DNA of 64,000 nucleotides from positions 131,431,583-131,495,582 of the forward strand of contig NC_133390.1 in assembly GCF_047511655.1 (NCBI RefSeq), written 5' to 3'. Source of the DNA: Castor canadensis (Eukaryota; Chordata; Mammalia; Rodentia; Castoridae). A program made the position numbers and the translations under genes. Shown here piece by piece: positions 12,255 to 22,439 of the stretch. Numbering within the stretch: the stretch's first letter is position 1; each line of letters begins with the position of its first letter. The notes beneath the pieces are model-generated. The model did no database searches, was not told where the DNA came from, and saw only the letters and a list, made by a program, of their open reading frames with translations.

Positions 12255-12387
12255 ACACTCATTTTTTTGAAGAGATATTTGACATCCATCTTCATAGTAA
12301 CACTATTTACAATAGCCAATTGGTAGAAGTAACCCAAGTGTCCACCAAGGGATCAATAAATAAACAAAATACAGTATTGCATGTATA

Positions 12388-12721
12388 TACATTTTTTTTA
12401 CAGTACTGGTATTTGAGCTCAGGGCCTTGTGCTTGCTATTTAAGTGCTCTACCACTTGAACCACATCCCCGGTCTAGTCCTTTTTGCTTTAGTTATATTT
12501 CAGATAGGATCTCACAATTTTACCCAGGGCCAGTCTCACACTGTGATTCCCCCACCACTGCCTCCCATGTAACTGGGATTAAAAATGTGATCCACCATGT
12601 CCAGCTTGTTTGTTGAGATGGGTTCTCACTAACTTTTTGCCCTGGTTGATCTCAAGCTGCAATCCTCCCACTCTCCACCTCCAGAGTAACTGGGATTACA
12701 GACATGTACCACCATGCCCGG
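12388..12721 (-). repeat. SST composite SINE
   Basis: The reverse T arm ('ttgagctcagggccttgtgcttgc') is followed by two successive reverse S arms, each ending in 'aactgggatta', at about 12573 and 12691. Confidence 0.85.
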
Positions 12722-12990
12722 TCATGTATATGTGTTTTATGTATATACCATGAACTATTATTCAACCTCAAAAAAGAAGATTTGGACACATGCTATAGCA
12801 TAGGTGAACCTTGAGAACATTATGCTAAGTGAAAAAAATCCAATCACAAAAAGACATACTGCATCAGCCATGCACATAAGGTACACGGAGTTGTCAGTTC
12901 ATAAAGACAGGATATATGATGGTTGCTGTCAGTGTTGGGAAGAAATGAAAGGGAGTTGCAGTTTGCAGATTTAACTTGGAGAGATGGAAA

Positions 12991-13062
12991 AGTTTATCTT
13001 TTTTTCTTTATTTTATCATTTTTACATTTACTTACATGTGTATACATTGTTTGGGAATAACT
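12991..13062 (-). mobile_element. L1 3'-end fragment
   Basis: 'ttattttatcatttttacat' and 'catgtgtatacattgtttggg' match in reverse the 3' end of the L1 seen at 30205 and 37008. Upstream parts are missing. Confidence 0.55.
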
Positions 13063-13257
13063 CAATGAAATAAAAACAATAAAGAAGCAAAAGGAGAACT
13101 ATAACCAAAAAATGAGATTACAACAACAAAACTCAAGTTCTGGAACTAAAAAAATACCATGTCTAACATGAAAGGTACAATAGAATCAACAGCAAGATTT
13201 ATTAAGAGAAGAAAGAATTGTTGAACCTAAAATGGGTTATAGTAAAAAATGCAGTAA

Positions 13258-13325
13258 GAGTTCTAGGGGCATGGCTCAAGTGAGGCCCTTAGTTCAAACC
13301 CCAGTACCACAAAAACAACAAACAA
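13258..13325 (+). repeat. T SINE, deleted
   Basis: 'gggcatggctcaagtgaggcccttagttcaaaccccagtac' lacks the middle of the T module, with a break point slightly different from ST-delta. Confidence 0.75.
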
Positions 13326-13469
13326 CTACAATAAGCAGTAACAAATGAAATTAAGAAAGCTTATGGGATTCATGAGATAGCATAAAAGGGCAAATGTTTG
13401 AGTTATAAGAATTCAAGAAGGAGAAAAGAGAATGGAATGGAAAGATCATTCAAAGAAATAATAGCAACA

Positions 13470-13735
13470 TAGGCATGGTTGTACACACCTATAATCCTGG
13501 CACTTGGGAGGCCAGGAGAGAGCAAGGCATTGATATCTCACACCTGCAATACTATCTACCTGGGAGGCAGAGGGCAGAGATCAAGGATCATGGTGCAAAA
13601 CTAGCCTAGGTAAATAGTTAGCGAGACCCTAACTCGAAAATACGCAACTCAGGACTGGTGAAGTAGCTCAAGCAGTAGAGCACCTAAAAAGTCTGAAGCC
13701 CTGAGTTCAAACCTTAGTATTGCCAAAATGAAAAA
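13470..13735 (+). repeat. B1 arm plus ST composite SINE
   Basis: A partial 7SL-like piece ('aatcctggcacttgggagg') runs directly into a second S arm ('acctgggaggcagagggc') and a T arm ending 'accttagtattgcc'. Confidence 0.75.
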
Positions 13736-13739
13736 AAAT

Positions 13740-14140
13740 AGATAAAACAACCCTAAAAATCATATGGTACTACAAAAGATTCCAACTAGCCAAAGCAATC
13801 TTGGACAAAAAAGAACAGAGACAGCATAATATTGTCATAAAAACAAACATGCAGACTTCTAGAATGGAATAGAGTCCAGAATGAAATCCATACACTTACA
13901 CTCAACTGATTTCTGAAAAAAATCACCAAGAACATACCATGGGGAAAGTATATGTACAAAAATGAAATTAGACCCTTACCTCACACCAAATACAAAAACT
14001 CAAAATGCTTTAATTCAAATGCAAAAACTGAAACTACAAAATTACTAAGAAAAAAACTTAAGAGAAAAGCTTTCATGACATTGGCTGAGCAATGAATTTC
14101 TTAATATGACCCCAAAGCACTGGCAACAAAAGAAAAAATA
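13740..14140 (+). mobile_element. LINE-1 ORF2 fragment
   Basis: 'aaaaatcatatggtac', 'caaagcaatcttggac' and 'agacccttacctcacacc' follow the order of the 3' half of L1 ORF2. Heavily mutated and not coding. Confidence 0.7.
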
Positions 14141-14355
14141 ACATGCCAGGTGCTGGTAGCTAACAGCTGTAATCCTAGCTACTCAGGAGGTAGAGATCAG
14201 GAAGATCACAGTTTGAAGCCAGCTGGGGCAAACAGGTCATGAGCCCCTATCTCGAAAATACCTAACATAAAAAGGGCTGGTGGAGTGGCTCAAGGTGCAG
14301 ACCCTGAGTTCAAGCCCCAGTACTGCAAAAATAATAATAACAACAACAACAAATG
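14141..14355 (+). repeat. ST-delta composite SINE
   Basis: Full S arm, linker 'aacataaaaagggctgg', then the deleted T arm 'gtggctcaaggtgcagaccctgag' and an (AAT/AAC)n tail. Confidence 0.9.
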
Positions 14356-14367
14356 GGATTATGTAAA

Positions 14368-14702
14368 ACTTGGCCAGATGCCAAGATTTACCCCTGCAAT
14401 CCTAGCTATTGGGAGGTGGAGCTCAGGAGGATCATGGTTCAAGGCCAGCCAGGGCAAAACATTAGCCAAACCCTATCTCAACCAATAAAAGCTGGGCATG
14501 TGGCACACACCTGTCACCCAAGGAATGTGGGAAGTGAAAATAGGAGAATCATGGTCCAGTCCACCCAGGCATAAATGTGAGAACCTATTCAAAAGATACC
14601 TAGAGCAAAAAGAATTTGCATTGTGCCTCAAGTGGTAGAACACCTGCCTAGCAAGCACATGGCCCTGAGTTCAAACACCCCCCCCCCCACACACACACAC
14701 AA
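14368..14702 (+). repeat. SST composite SINE
   Basis: Two S arms (about 14371 and 14488) precede a T arm ending in a C-run (14681-14690) and a short CA repeat. The linker 'aaaagctgggcatgtggcac' joins the two S arms. Confidence 0.85.
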
Positions 14703-14775
14703 AAAACTTCCACATAGCTCAGGAAACAATCAAAGGAGAGAAGAGACAATCAATAAAATAAGCAAAAAAGTTTGG

Positions 14776-14952
14776 AAGACCCTATCTCAGCAGAAAAAAG
14801 CTGGGGGTGGTAGTGAACACATCTGTCATCCCAGTGATGGTGGGAAGCATAAAATAGGAGGATCACAGTCCGAGTATGGCTCAAGTGGTAAAGTGCCTCC
14901 CTAGCAAGTGAGAAGCCCTAAGTTTAAACCCCAGAACTGAGAAAAAAAAAAC
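14776..14952 (+). repeat. SST composite, 5'-truncated and internally deleted
   Basis: It begins in the end of a first S arm ('gaccctatctcag'), keeps a shortened second S arm and a T arm ending 'taaaccccagaactg' with poly-A. Confidence 0.75.
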
Positions 14953-14964
14953 CTGCTAGCAGAA

Positions 14965-15080
14965 CCTGGCATGGTGTTGCACACCCAGAATCCCAATGCT
15001 CAAGAGGTGGAGGTAGAAGAATCACGACTTTGAGGGCAGCTTGGTCTACATAATGAGACCCGTCTCAAAAAAAAAAAATC
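14965..15080 (+). repeat. B1-like SINE
   Basis: 'acctggcatggtgttgcaca...gaatcacgactttgagg...gagacccgtctc' plus A tail. Confidence 0.8.
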
Positions 15081-15109
15081 TACAATCAAAATTATAGGAT
15101 GATAGCAAG

Positions 15110-15318
15110 TTTCCTACAGCGCACACCTGAAGTGCCAGCTACTCAGGAGGCAGAGATCAGGAGGATCGCTATCTGAACTTGTCCTGGGAAAATAGTTTGC
15201 AAAATCCTGTCTCAAAAATATTCAATATATAAAGGACTGGTGGAGTGGCTCAAGTGGTACAGCACCTTCCTAACAAGCATGAGGCCCTGAGTTCAAACCC
15301 CAGTATCATAAAAAAAAA
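15110..15318 (+). repeat. ST composite SINE
   Basis: S arm 'agctactcaggaggcag', linker 'atataaaggactggtgg', intact T arm ending 'accccagtatc'. Confidence 0.85.

Positions 15319-15350
<32 letters not shown>
15319..15350. repeat. (AT)n microsatellite
   Basis: It grows out of the SINE tail, with one GT interruption near 15336. Confidence 0.9.
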
Positions 15351-15635
15351 GATGATGATATTGTAGACTAAAAATTTGGGGCATGTATTTCAGAAATAAA
15401 GTGCTTGGGATCATAGAATGAGTAAAGCATACTTGTTGGAAAAGAGAGTTCAGTATTGGAGTTGGACCTCAAGAGTGGCCATAGTTATACCAGTGGTTAA
15501 GGAAACAATGGCCTCCATAATTCATCCCCCTGTACCCACTCTGAGATAATGAGGAAAAAGGGGAAGAGAGGAAGCCCTTTTTATTCTATTTCTGGGGAAA
15601 TTGCCCCAAGAAATCTTTGGCTGGAAGGCCAAAGA

Positions 15636-15716
15636 TTTGTTTTGTTTTTATAGTCCTGAGGACCTTGTGCATATTAGGCAAGCACTCTACCACTGAGCCA
15701 CACCCCTAACCCTGCT
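15636..15716 (-). repeat. ID-like SINE
   Basis: 'tcctgaggaccttgtgcatattaggc...actctaccactgagccac' is the reverse of an ID-like monomer. Confidence 0.75.
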
Positions 15717-15837
15717 CTGGTTGGTAGTTGTGATAAATCACTGAATTCTGTGATCCTCAACACAGAAGAAATTCCATTATTTACATTTTTAAGTCTATAT
15801 TCTATCCTATGAATACATCACATTTCAATGTCTGGTC

Positions 15838-16275
15838 CCTGTCTTGGTCCATTTCTTGTTGCTCTAACAAAATACCTAAGGCTAGGTACTTTATTTCCAA
15901 AAGAAGGTTTAGTTCATAATTCTGAAGATTCAAGATCATGGCATCCACATCTGCTTGGCTCTGGTGAGAGCTTCATACTGGATGGAAATGGTGGATGAAA
16001 TTACAACAGCAGGAAGCACATGAACAGGCAAGCTGTGAGTGTAGAAAAGGGATTCCAGGGAACTGCCAGGTTCATTTACAACCTTGGGAACAAATCTAGT
16101 CCCTTGAGACCTGACTCATTCCCTCAAGACAGCATTTATTCATTCCTGGGAGAGTCCCCATGACTCAATTACTTTCCACTAGGCCCCACCTCTTAAGGGC
16201 CCCTTCAGTTCAACACTAACACACTTGGGACTAAGTTTCCAGCACAGGGATATTTGGGTGTATAAACCATAGCAA
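15838..16275 (+). repeat. Unnamed interspersed repeat, same family as 9958
   Basis: 'ttggtccatttcttgttgct', 'aacaaaatacctaaggc', 'ctaggccccacctcttaagg' and 'tatttgggtgtataaacc' occur in this order. It is longer than the copy at 9958-10315. Confidence 0.6.
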
Positions 16276-16299
16276 TTCCTAAAGTCTTCGAGGCTTGTT

Positions 16300-16665
16300 T
16301 CCATCTTTTTTTGTGTTTACATTGTTGATGGGAATACTGTATCTGCATGGTTGAATGTTTTGAAAATATGTCCAAGGACAAATTCATAGCAGTGGGAATG
16401 ACTAGTCAAAGGACTACACTGCCAAATTATTCTCAAAGGTGTTTTCATGAATTTACATTCCCTCAACCAGGGAGGTGCTGTTTTCCTGCATGGTCAACAG
16501 TTCTGGGTGTCAAACATTTAACTTTTATTTATCCTATATGTGAAAATGATTTTCTTACTAAAAGTTTAAATTTGCATTTCTTCAAATATGAGTGGTACTG
16601 ACCACCTTTCAAATATTCATTGACTATATTTATTTTTCTATCATCTGGCCAAGCTCTTAAGAATT
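16300..16665 (-). mobile_element. Ancient LINE-1 3' fragment
   Basis: 'aaggacaaattcatagcagt', 'actgccaaattattctc' and 'aaatttgcatttcttc' follow, in reverse, the order seen at the end of ORF2 in old mammalian L1 elements. Confidence 0.6.
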
Positions 16666-17370
16666 AGGGAAGATGTAATTTGTGTGTGTTTGTGTGTGTG
16701 TACATAAATATATGTATACTTCACTACCTTAAAATATCACAAGAAAATTCATTAGTTCACAAATATTAACAGCAACATCCTGAAGCCCCCACTCATGTAA
16801 ATTTAGAAGGAACTCAAGCTATAAAGATATACTACATCCTGGTCATTACCTCCATTCAAGTAGAAAGTTGGGCCAGTCATGGAATGCCATTAGTTCACAA
16901 AGGGAAACCTGTCAAATAACAACCTGTTAAGAGGATTGATTATATAGACTGCTATACCTTACCTAAGTTTGGATTTGTGACAATTAATGCACTCTATGTA
17001 TACAACAGAAAAAGAAAGAAAAAACTACCTTAAGCCTATAAGCTTCATGTGTACATAAGCAATTTTTTTTCTAAATTTATTCTGACATTTGAAATAACAA
17101 AAACTAACTCCAAATAATGCATTCATATATTGGCTGATCACAGTTGATAAGCTAACTCTGTACACCAACAAAATAACCAAGCAGAGAAGTCATGCTTTAT
17201 ATGAACAGATATAAATTTATTCTCCCCAGTAGCAATGAGATTTCAACTGTGATTCTGCTTCACAAAATACAGAAACTACATAGGTAGATTGCTATGCAAA
17301 TAGAAAATCTACTAACATGGAGATAAGCCATTTATTTCTACCGTACAACAGCCGTCCAATTGTTAATCAT
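16666..17370. other. Intergenic, no recognised gene
   Basis: AT-rich, with a short GT run at 16680-16702. Nothing else recognised. Confidence 0.4.
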
Positions 17371-17374
17371 GTAC

Positions 17375-17500
17375 CTCAGGTTATGGCAAATTTTTTCTGC
17401 AAAGCACTAAATAAATATTTTAGGCCTTGTGGCCACATTACTTGTAACTATACAACTCTGCCATTGTAGGGCAATAGATAATAAAGAAATAATCAAGTGT
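17375..17500 (-). mobile_element. hAT-Charlie-type DNA transposon remnant
   Basis: 'aaatattttaggccttgtgg' followed by 'caactctgccattgtagggc' resembles the MER1/Charlie-like non-autonomous elements. No transposase is left, and the strand is nominal. Confidence 0.5.
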
Positions 17501-17526
17501 CCTGCATTGCAATTACTAAAAACCTA

Positions 17527-17655
17527 AGATGAGGGCTGGAGGTATGGCTCAAGTGGTAAGATTGCCAGCCTAGCAAGCCAAGACACTGAGTTCAAACCCC
17601 AGTACTGCCAAAAACAACAAAAAGAAAAACCAAAACAACAGCAACAACAAAATAA
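17527..17655 (+). repeat. T SINE
   Basis: 'agggctggaggtatggctcaagtgg...gttcaaaccccagtactgcc' with a long (AAC/AAAAC)n tail. Confidence 0.88.
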
Positions 17656-18145
17656 CAATAAAATTTAACTGAAATGCGTTCAATTTAAGAGTATTTCAGC
17701 ATGGAAAAGGTTCTATAGCTAGGCAACAGTCCAGATTAAAGTTCATTCAGCATGCCCCTTCCCACCACATGCACATAACATAGCTGAAAGCTGTATTTAT
17801 ATTCAGTGAAAATAACATTCAGAAACAACTGATTGTCTGCAGTAAGCATTTGCCTTATATAGTCATGTTTTGGCAGCTTTCAGTCTCTGAATGGTTGGAG
17901 GTTCAGTAGCCTTGATTAGCTGAGAGTTGGTTGCTTGGTTACAGTTTGTTTACATTATCAACAGTAGAGTATAGTTAACTGTATACAGAAGCTACTTTGG
18001 GGCAAACCTTTATCATTCAAGTATAGGGACAGATTTGTTCCAAACCTTACTCAACTTAATACACTAAAATAACGGACAACAAAACTTGAATTTCATTAAT
18101 TTTCTCGTGTCACGAAATACTCTTTTCTTTTTTTCAACCATCAAA
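17656..18145. other. Intergenic, no recognised element
   Basis: No gene or nameable repeat. Possibly an old LTR relic, but without a diagnostic feature. Confidence 0.35.
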
Positions 18146-19272
18146 GAACCGCCGGACACCGGTGGCTCACACCTGTAATCCTAGCTATTCAGGAGGCAGA
18201 GATCAGGTGGATTGCGGTTCGAAGCCAGCTCCTGGCAATTAATTCCGTGAGACCCTATCTTGAAAATACTTAACATAAAAAAGGGCTGGTGCATCATTAG
18301 CAACACCACGAACAACAGGTGTTGGCGAGGATGTGGGGAAAAAGGAACCCTCTTACACTGCTGGTGGGAATGTAAACTGGTACAACCACTCTGGAAAAAA
18401 ATTTAGAGGCTACTTAAAAAGCTAAGCATTGATCTACCATTTGATCCAGCATCTCTTGGGGATATACCCAAAAGACTGTGACACAGGTTACTCCAGAGGC
18501 ACCTGCACACTCATGTTTATTCCAGCACTATTCACAATAGCCAAGTTATGGAAACAGCCAAGATGCCCCACTACTGACAAATGGATCGAGAAAATGTGGT
18601 ATCTATACACAATGGAATTTTATGCAGCCATGAAGAAGAACGAAATGTTATCATTCGCTGGTAAATGGATGGAATTGGAGAACATGATTCTGAGTGAGGT
18701 TAGCCTGGCCCAAAAGACCAAAAATCGTATGTTCTCCCTCATATGTGGACATTAGATCAAGGGCAAACACAACAATGGGATTGGACTTTGAGCACATGAT
18801 AAAAGTAAGTGCACACAAGGGAGGGGTGAGGATAGGTAAGACACCTAAAAAATTAGCTAGCATTTGTTGCCCTTAACGCAGAGAAACTAAAGCAGATACC
18901 TGAAAAGCAACTGGGGCCAATAGGAAAAGGGGACCAGGAACTAGAAAAAAGGTTAGATCAAAAAGAATTAACCTAGAAGGTAACACACACACAGGACATT
19001 AATGTGAGTCAACTCCCTGTATAGCTATCCTTATCTCAACCAGCAAAAACCCTGTTCCTTCCTATTATTGCTTATACTCTTTTCAACAAAATTGGAAATA
19101 AGGGCAAAATAGTTTCTGCTGGGTATGGAGGGGGTGGGGGCAGGGGGGAGAAATGACCCAAGCCTTGTATGCACATATGAATAATAAAACAATAAAAAAA
19201 GAGCTGGTGGAGTGGCTCAAGGTATAGGCCCTGAGTTCAAGCCCCAGTACCGCAAAAAAAAAAAAAAAATCA
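18146..19272 (+). repeat. ST-delta SINE split by an L1 insertion
   Basis: The S arm and linker end at 18291 ('gggctggtg'). The deleted T arm resumes at about 19203 ('gctggtggagtggctcaagg') and ends 'ccccagtaccgc' with poly-A. The intervening L1 therefore postdates the SINE. Confidence 0.9.
18292..19194 (+). mobile_element. 5'-truncated LINE-1 inside a SINE
   Basis: It starts within the 3' part of ORF2 ('catcattagcaacaccac') and includes the ORF2 C-terminal region ('[16 protein letters not shown]'). The stop is at 18753-18755, followed by a 3' UTR with a G-rich tract and AATAAAA tail. TSDs AAAAAAGGGCTGGTG (18277-18291) and AAAAAAGAGCTGGTG (19195-19209) differ at one base. It is slightly more diverged than the copies near 57 and 60 kb. 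Confidence 0.93.
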
Positions 19273-20059
19273 AAGAACCATTCCTAGCTCATAGGTTAAA
19301 AAAAAAATCAGGTGACAGGCCTCTTTTAGCCTGTCGCCGTGATCAACCTGATAGACAATTTCTCTTCACTAATGACGACAGCTGCACATTCAAAATTCAT
19401 TAGTTACCTAACAGTGACAAAAAGGATGAGCGTATCAAGACCCTTGCTCTACTAGAAGATAAATCTTATTTCCCTTCTGGGGGAGGGGGGTTAACAGATT
19501 GTCTAAGGTCCCTAACCCTTTTGTTATAACCAAAAAACCATTCAATTAAAAGGTATGCAGAAACCTGGGATGCAAGGTTTCAAGAAAAGCAACTAAGATG
19601 GGCAAAACATCAGGCAGACACTATAGAGCGTCCTAGGGGTCAAACAAGGGCTCCAGTTCTATCAAGGCCAGCATTACGAAGTAAGGATATTAAGACGGTT
19701 GGAAAACAGAGCCCGTAAGCAGCTGTTGAGTGAGATTTTGAAAGCACAGGCTGTCACAACTCTGCACCCTCTCTGGGGTCTGTAAACTGACAAAGACCTG
19801 TCCCATAACTGCTGAAAGACCCCGACTTAGGGCCAGCCACCTTTCGGAGCCACCAGCTGCTCCCAAGGTGCTAACATCCGGCCCAACTGAAAAGCCAGCT
19901 TCTCAGTCCCCTCCAGGGCTACACAGCACAAGACACCTCCCCGGTGCGTACTCCTCACGCGCGGACTACAGAGAAATAAAAGAAACCAGAAAGAAAGAAA
20001 ATGCCGCCTACAGTCATGTACACAAGAATCAGAACACTAACCAGCCAACTACATAGATG
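19273..20059. other. NANP upstream flank
   Basis: No repeat or gene recognised. Base composition shifts from AT-rich to GC-rich towards the NANP CpG island. Distal promoter elements could lie here, but I cannot identify any. Confidence 0.4.
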
Positions 20060-20090
20060 CCCAACTTCCGCTTACTTTGTAGTTCTAGAG

Positions 20091-20144
20091 TCTCGCGGGA
20101 TCTCGCCGTTCTCAGCAGTTCAGGTATTGAAATATCTCGCGAGG
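20091..20144 (+). promoter_or_regulatory. Paired TCTCGCG(A/G)G(A) promoter motifs
   Basis: TCTCGCGGGA at 20091-20100 and TCTCGCGAGG at 20135-20144 each match nine of ten bases of the TCTCGCGAGA core-promoter element found in TATA-less mammalian promoters. They are 44 bp apart. Confidence 0.6.
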
Positions 20145-20241
20145 GTTCCACAGAAGCTACAGTCTCTGTGGCGCTTGGCAACGCGGGAGGGTCAGATGAC
20201 CTCACGACTCCGCCTACATCTTCCCTGCGCGCATGTCTGCG

Positions 20242-20255
20242 TCGCGCATGCGCGA
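20242..20255. promoter_or_regulatory. NRF1-type palindrome
   Basis: TCGCGCATGCGCGA is a perfect 14-bp palindrome containing the NRF1 core GCGCATGCGC (20244-20253). A half-site (GCGCGCATG, 20227-20235) lies 15 bp upstream. It sits 42 bp before the NANP start codon. Confidence 0.7.
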
Positions 20256-20297
20256 GCTACGCCGGCTGGTTTGCTGGTAATTTGGACAGCTGTAGCT

Positions 20298-20387
20298 ATG
20301 GGGCTGAGTCGGGTACGGGCCGTTTTCTTTGACCTGGATAACACGCTCATCGACACGGCCGGGGCGAGCAGGAGAGGCATGTTGGAG
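20298..20387 (+). CDS. NANP: NANP exon 1 (coding part), residues 1-30
   Basis: NANP dephosphorylates N-acetylneuraminate 9-phosphate to free sialic acid, the last step of cytosolic Neu5Ac synthesis after NANS. Exon 1 encodes 30 residues starting MGLSRVRAVFFDLDNTLIDT. HAD motif I is D12-L-D14-N-T16: D12 is the expected nucleophile and D14 the general acid/base. The chosen ATG has a strong context (G at -3, G at +4) and gives a 248-residue protein, the length known for mammalian NANP. The exon ends GAG/GTAATG, a valid donor in phase 0. The same frame is open upstream to 20001, with a weaker ATG at 20196. Confidence 0.97.
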
Positions 20388-21136
20388 GTAATGTCCCCGC
20401 GCCCTTGGTCCTCCTCCGGATGGGGTCAACATGCTTAAACCCAGTACCGCGCGCTTTAGCGTCCCAGTGTCCCCCCACGCCCACTCCCCAGCCCCCGGAG
20501 GACGGGCAGCGCTCGACTTTGGACACCTCAGCACCTGTCCCGGTGCTGGAGAACCCGGGAAAGGGTGAGCGGGGTGGCAGTCAAGCGGGCAGGGGAACTG
20601 CTTTTCCTGAGCCCGGCGCCCAGGCTCTGGGAGTTGGGCTTCTTGCAGGCGGTTCCAACGGCCGGGACCCGGAAGGATGTACTTAAAACTGCCACGATGG
20701 CTTAGTCGCCCACAAACACAGGTAGACAGTCACCACGCCGTGGCAGGTGCTTGAGTGGAGCACGGGTGGGTGGACCTCGGGGAAGAGTCGTCTTGGGTGG
20801 GACTTTGAGAAGACTCAGATAAGGAAGCCCAATTTTAAACCCAAGAAGTTACGTAACAGAGGCGATCATGGACTAAACTCTGAATATGAATTGTGTTTTG
20901 TTTTTTACTGCCAACCTCCCGGGCCTGCTGTGGTCGGACCCCCGTAGACTTCGTGCTCCACAGGCATCCCTTTAATGAAGCATTGCTGAGCCGTGTCCTC
21001 CTTCCATAGCTTCCTGTACCTACGGATGGTATTGCAGACTATGTCCCCCATGTTCACAGCTCCTAAACCACCCCTGCTTTCCTCCTCTGCCTTCATCTTC
21101 AAAGAGAAATCGAAGATTATCAGATATGAAAAAGGC

Positions 21137-21465
21137 ACTTTTTTTTTTTTTTGGCATACAGAGGTTTGAACTCAGGGCCTCGTGCTTGGTAGGCAGGCGC
21201 TCCACCATTCGAGCCACGTCCCAGATCCCTTTTTTTTTTTTCCCTTTTGCTTTTGGTTATTTTTGAGATAGGGTCTGACTTTATACCCTGGAGTGCCTGG
21301 ACAGTCATCCTCCTATTTAAACCCTTCCCGGTGTAGCTGAGATGACATTCATGCACCACCACGCCCAGCTTTTTTATTTGTTGAGATGGGGGTCTCAGCG
21401 AGCTTTTTGCCCTGACTGGCCTCCAATCTGGATCCTCCCCATTTCCACCTCCTGAATAGCTAGAA
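21137..21465 (-). repeat. SST composite SINE
   Basis: Reverse T arm ('tttgaactcagggcctcgtgcttgg') followed by two reverse S arms ('gtgtagctgagatgacattc' and 'ctgaatagctag'), with long T and A runs at 21230 and 21464. Confidence 0.85.
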
Positions 21466-21854
21466 AAAAAAAAAAAAAAAAAAACTACTTTAAAAAGCCA
21501 ATCCTTATAACCCTGAGTGTCCTTTTTTTGGTGCTTCTTCAGGTGGTTTTTGTCTCCCTGGATCTTTAACCCCTTCATCCTTTTTTGGTACATTCCATTG
21601 CATGATCATATCTATTTCATACTTTTTAAAAAATATTAAAACACCTCCCTTTGACTTTGCTTCTTGCAGTAGAAGCAGGAAACATACCTAGGTATGTTTT
21701 TAGGAGAATTCCACATCCATTATTTCCATGTCTCTAACCCTGTTTGTTTATAAATTCAGTACAGGATAGCTTTTGTCTCCACCACTACAATACAATAGAC
21801 TTGCCAGTTATTAGGCCTCTAACCAAAGTGCCAGAATCAGTGGACATTTTGAAT

Positions 21855-21960
21855 CTGCCTTTTTTTTTTTTTCTCACGCTCTCTCTAGTGCTGGTTTGAA
21901 TCCACAGCCTTGCCATACTAGACAAGGGCTCTACCACTGAGTACAATCCCCATCATTTTT
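21855..21960 (-). repeat. ID-like SINE
   Basis: Poly-T, then 'tgaatccacagccttgccatactagac...ctctaccactgagtac', the reverse of an ID-like monomer. Confidence 0.7.
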
Positions 21961-22174
21961 AATCTGGGGATTAAATCTATGGCCTTGATGCCTTGCACAC
22001 CATAGATTTTTCTCTTCCGGCTTCACACCCTTGACCTTGACTTCAGGGGCACCGCTCTGTGCTATACCCTCTCTGGTATCTCTAGCTGCCTATAGTATGT
22101 TTACTTGTGTGTTCTTAGCAAGCTAAGCCCACTATGCTGGAATTAAATTCTTCTTTGAGGCTAATCCTTCTGTA

Positions 22175-22398
22175 GGCCAAGAGTTCAGGCTTTAAAATTA
22201 GGCATTTGATTTTGAATCACAGCTAGATCCCAACATCTAACTTGAAAGTGCCTTATCAAGTTCCTTAACCATTCTAAGCCTCAAATCCTCATTATAAAAT
22301 TTGAATAATGATATCAGTCCTCAATAACCCTATCAGGTAGGTTTAATACAATGCATGGGAAGTATGTAGCATCCAGTGTTCACTCAATCAACTGACCC
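22175..22398 (+). repeat. MIR SINE
   Basis: The order 'ttgattttgaatcacagctagatcc', 'caagttccttaaccattctaagcctc', 'gataatg'-like core and 'agcatccagtgttcactcaat' follows the full MIR consensus layout. Confidence 0.75.
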
Positions 22399-22439
22399 CT
22401 ATAGAATATCCCTCTTGCTATTGTCTTAGTTATAGCTGG

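Larger units (their letters stand above)
9108..12990 (+). mobile_element. Old LINE-1 ORF2/3' remnant, broken by later insertions
   Basis: LINE-1 ORF2 sequence runs colinearly through about 9108-9424 ('gacaaaattcaatgtcctt'), 9513-9627, 9717-9957, 10316-10388, 10976-11170, 11291-12051, 12255-12387 and 12722-12990. Many stop codons and frameshifts make it non-functional. The gaps are filled by SINEs and another repeat, which dates them as younger. The pieces 'aacccaagtgtccaccaa' and 'ttcaacctcaaaaaagaag' match the end of ORF2. Confidence 0.75.
20060..20700 (+). promoter_or_regulatory. NANP CpG-island promoter
   Basis: A CpG-dense stretch with no SINE or LINE spans the NANP start codon and first exon. 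It has no TATA box in a sensible place, but it has an ETS-type ACTTCCG (20064-20070), two TCTCGCG motifs and an NRF1 palindrome. This is the layout of a broadly expressed housekeeping promoter. The transcription start is not fixed by sequence and most likely lies between about 20100 and 20290. Confidence 0.85.

Noticed and set aside
20001-20438. 145-codon frame as a separate gene
   Set aside because: It is the NANP first exon read through its splice donor, plus open promoter sequence upstream.
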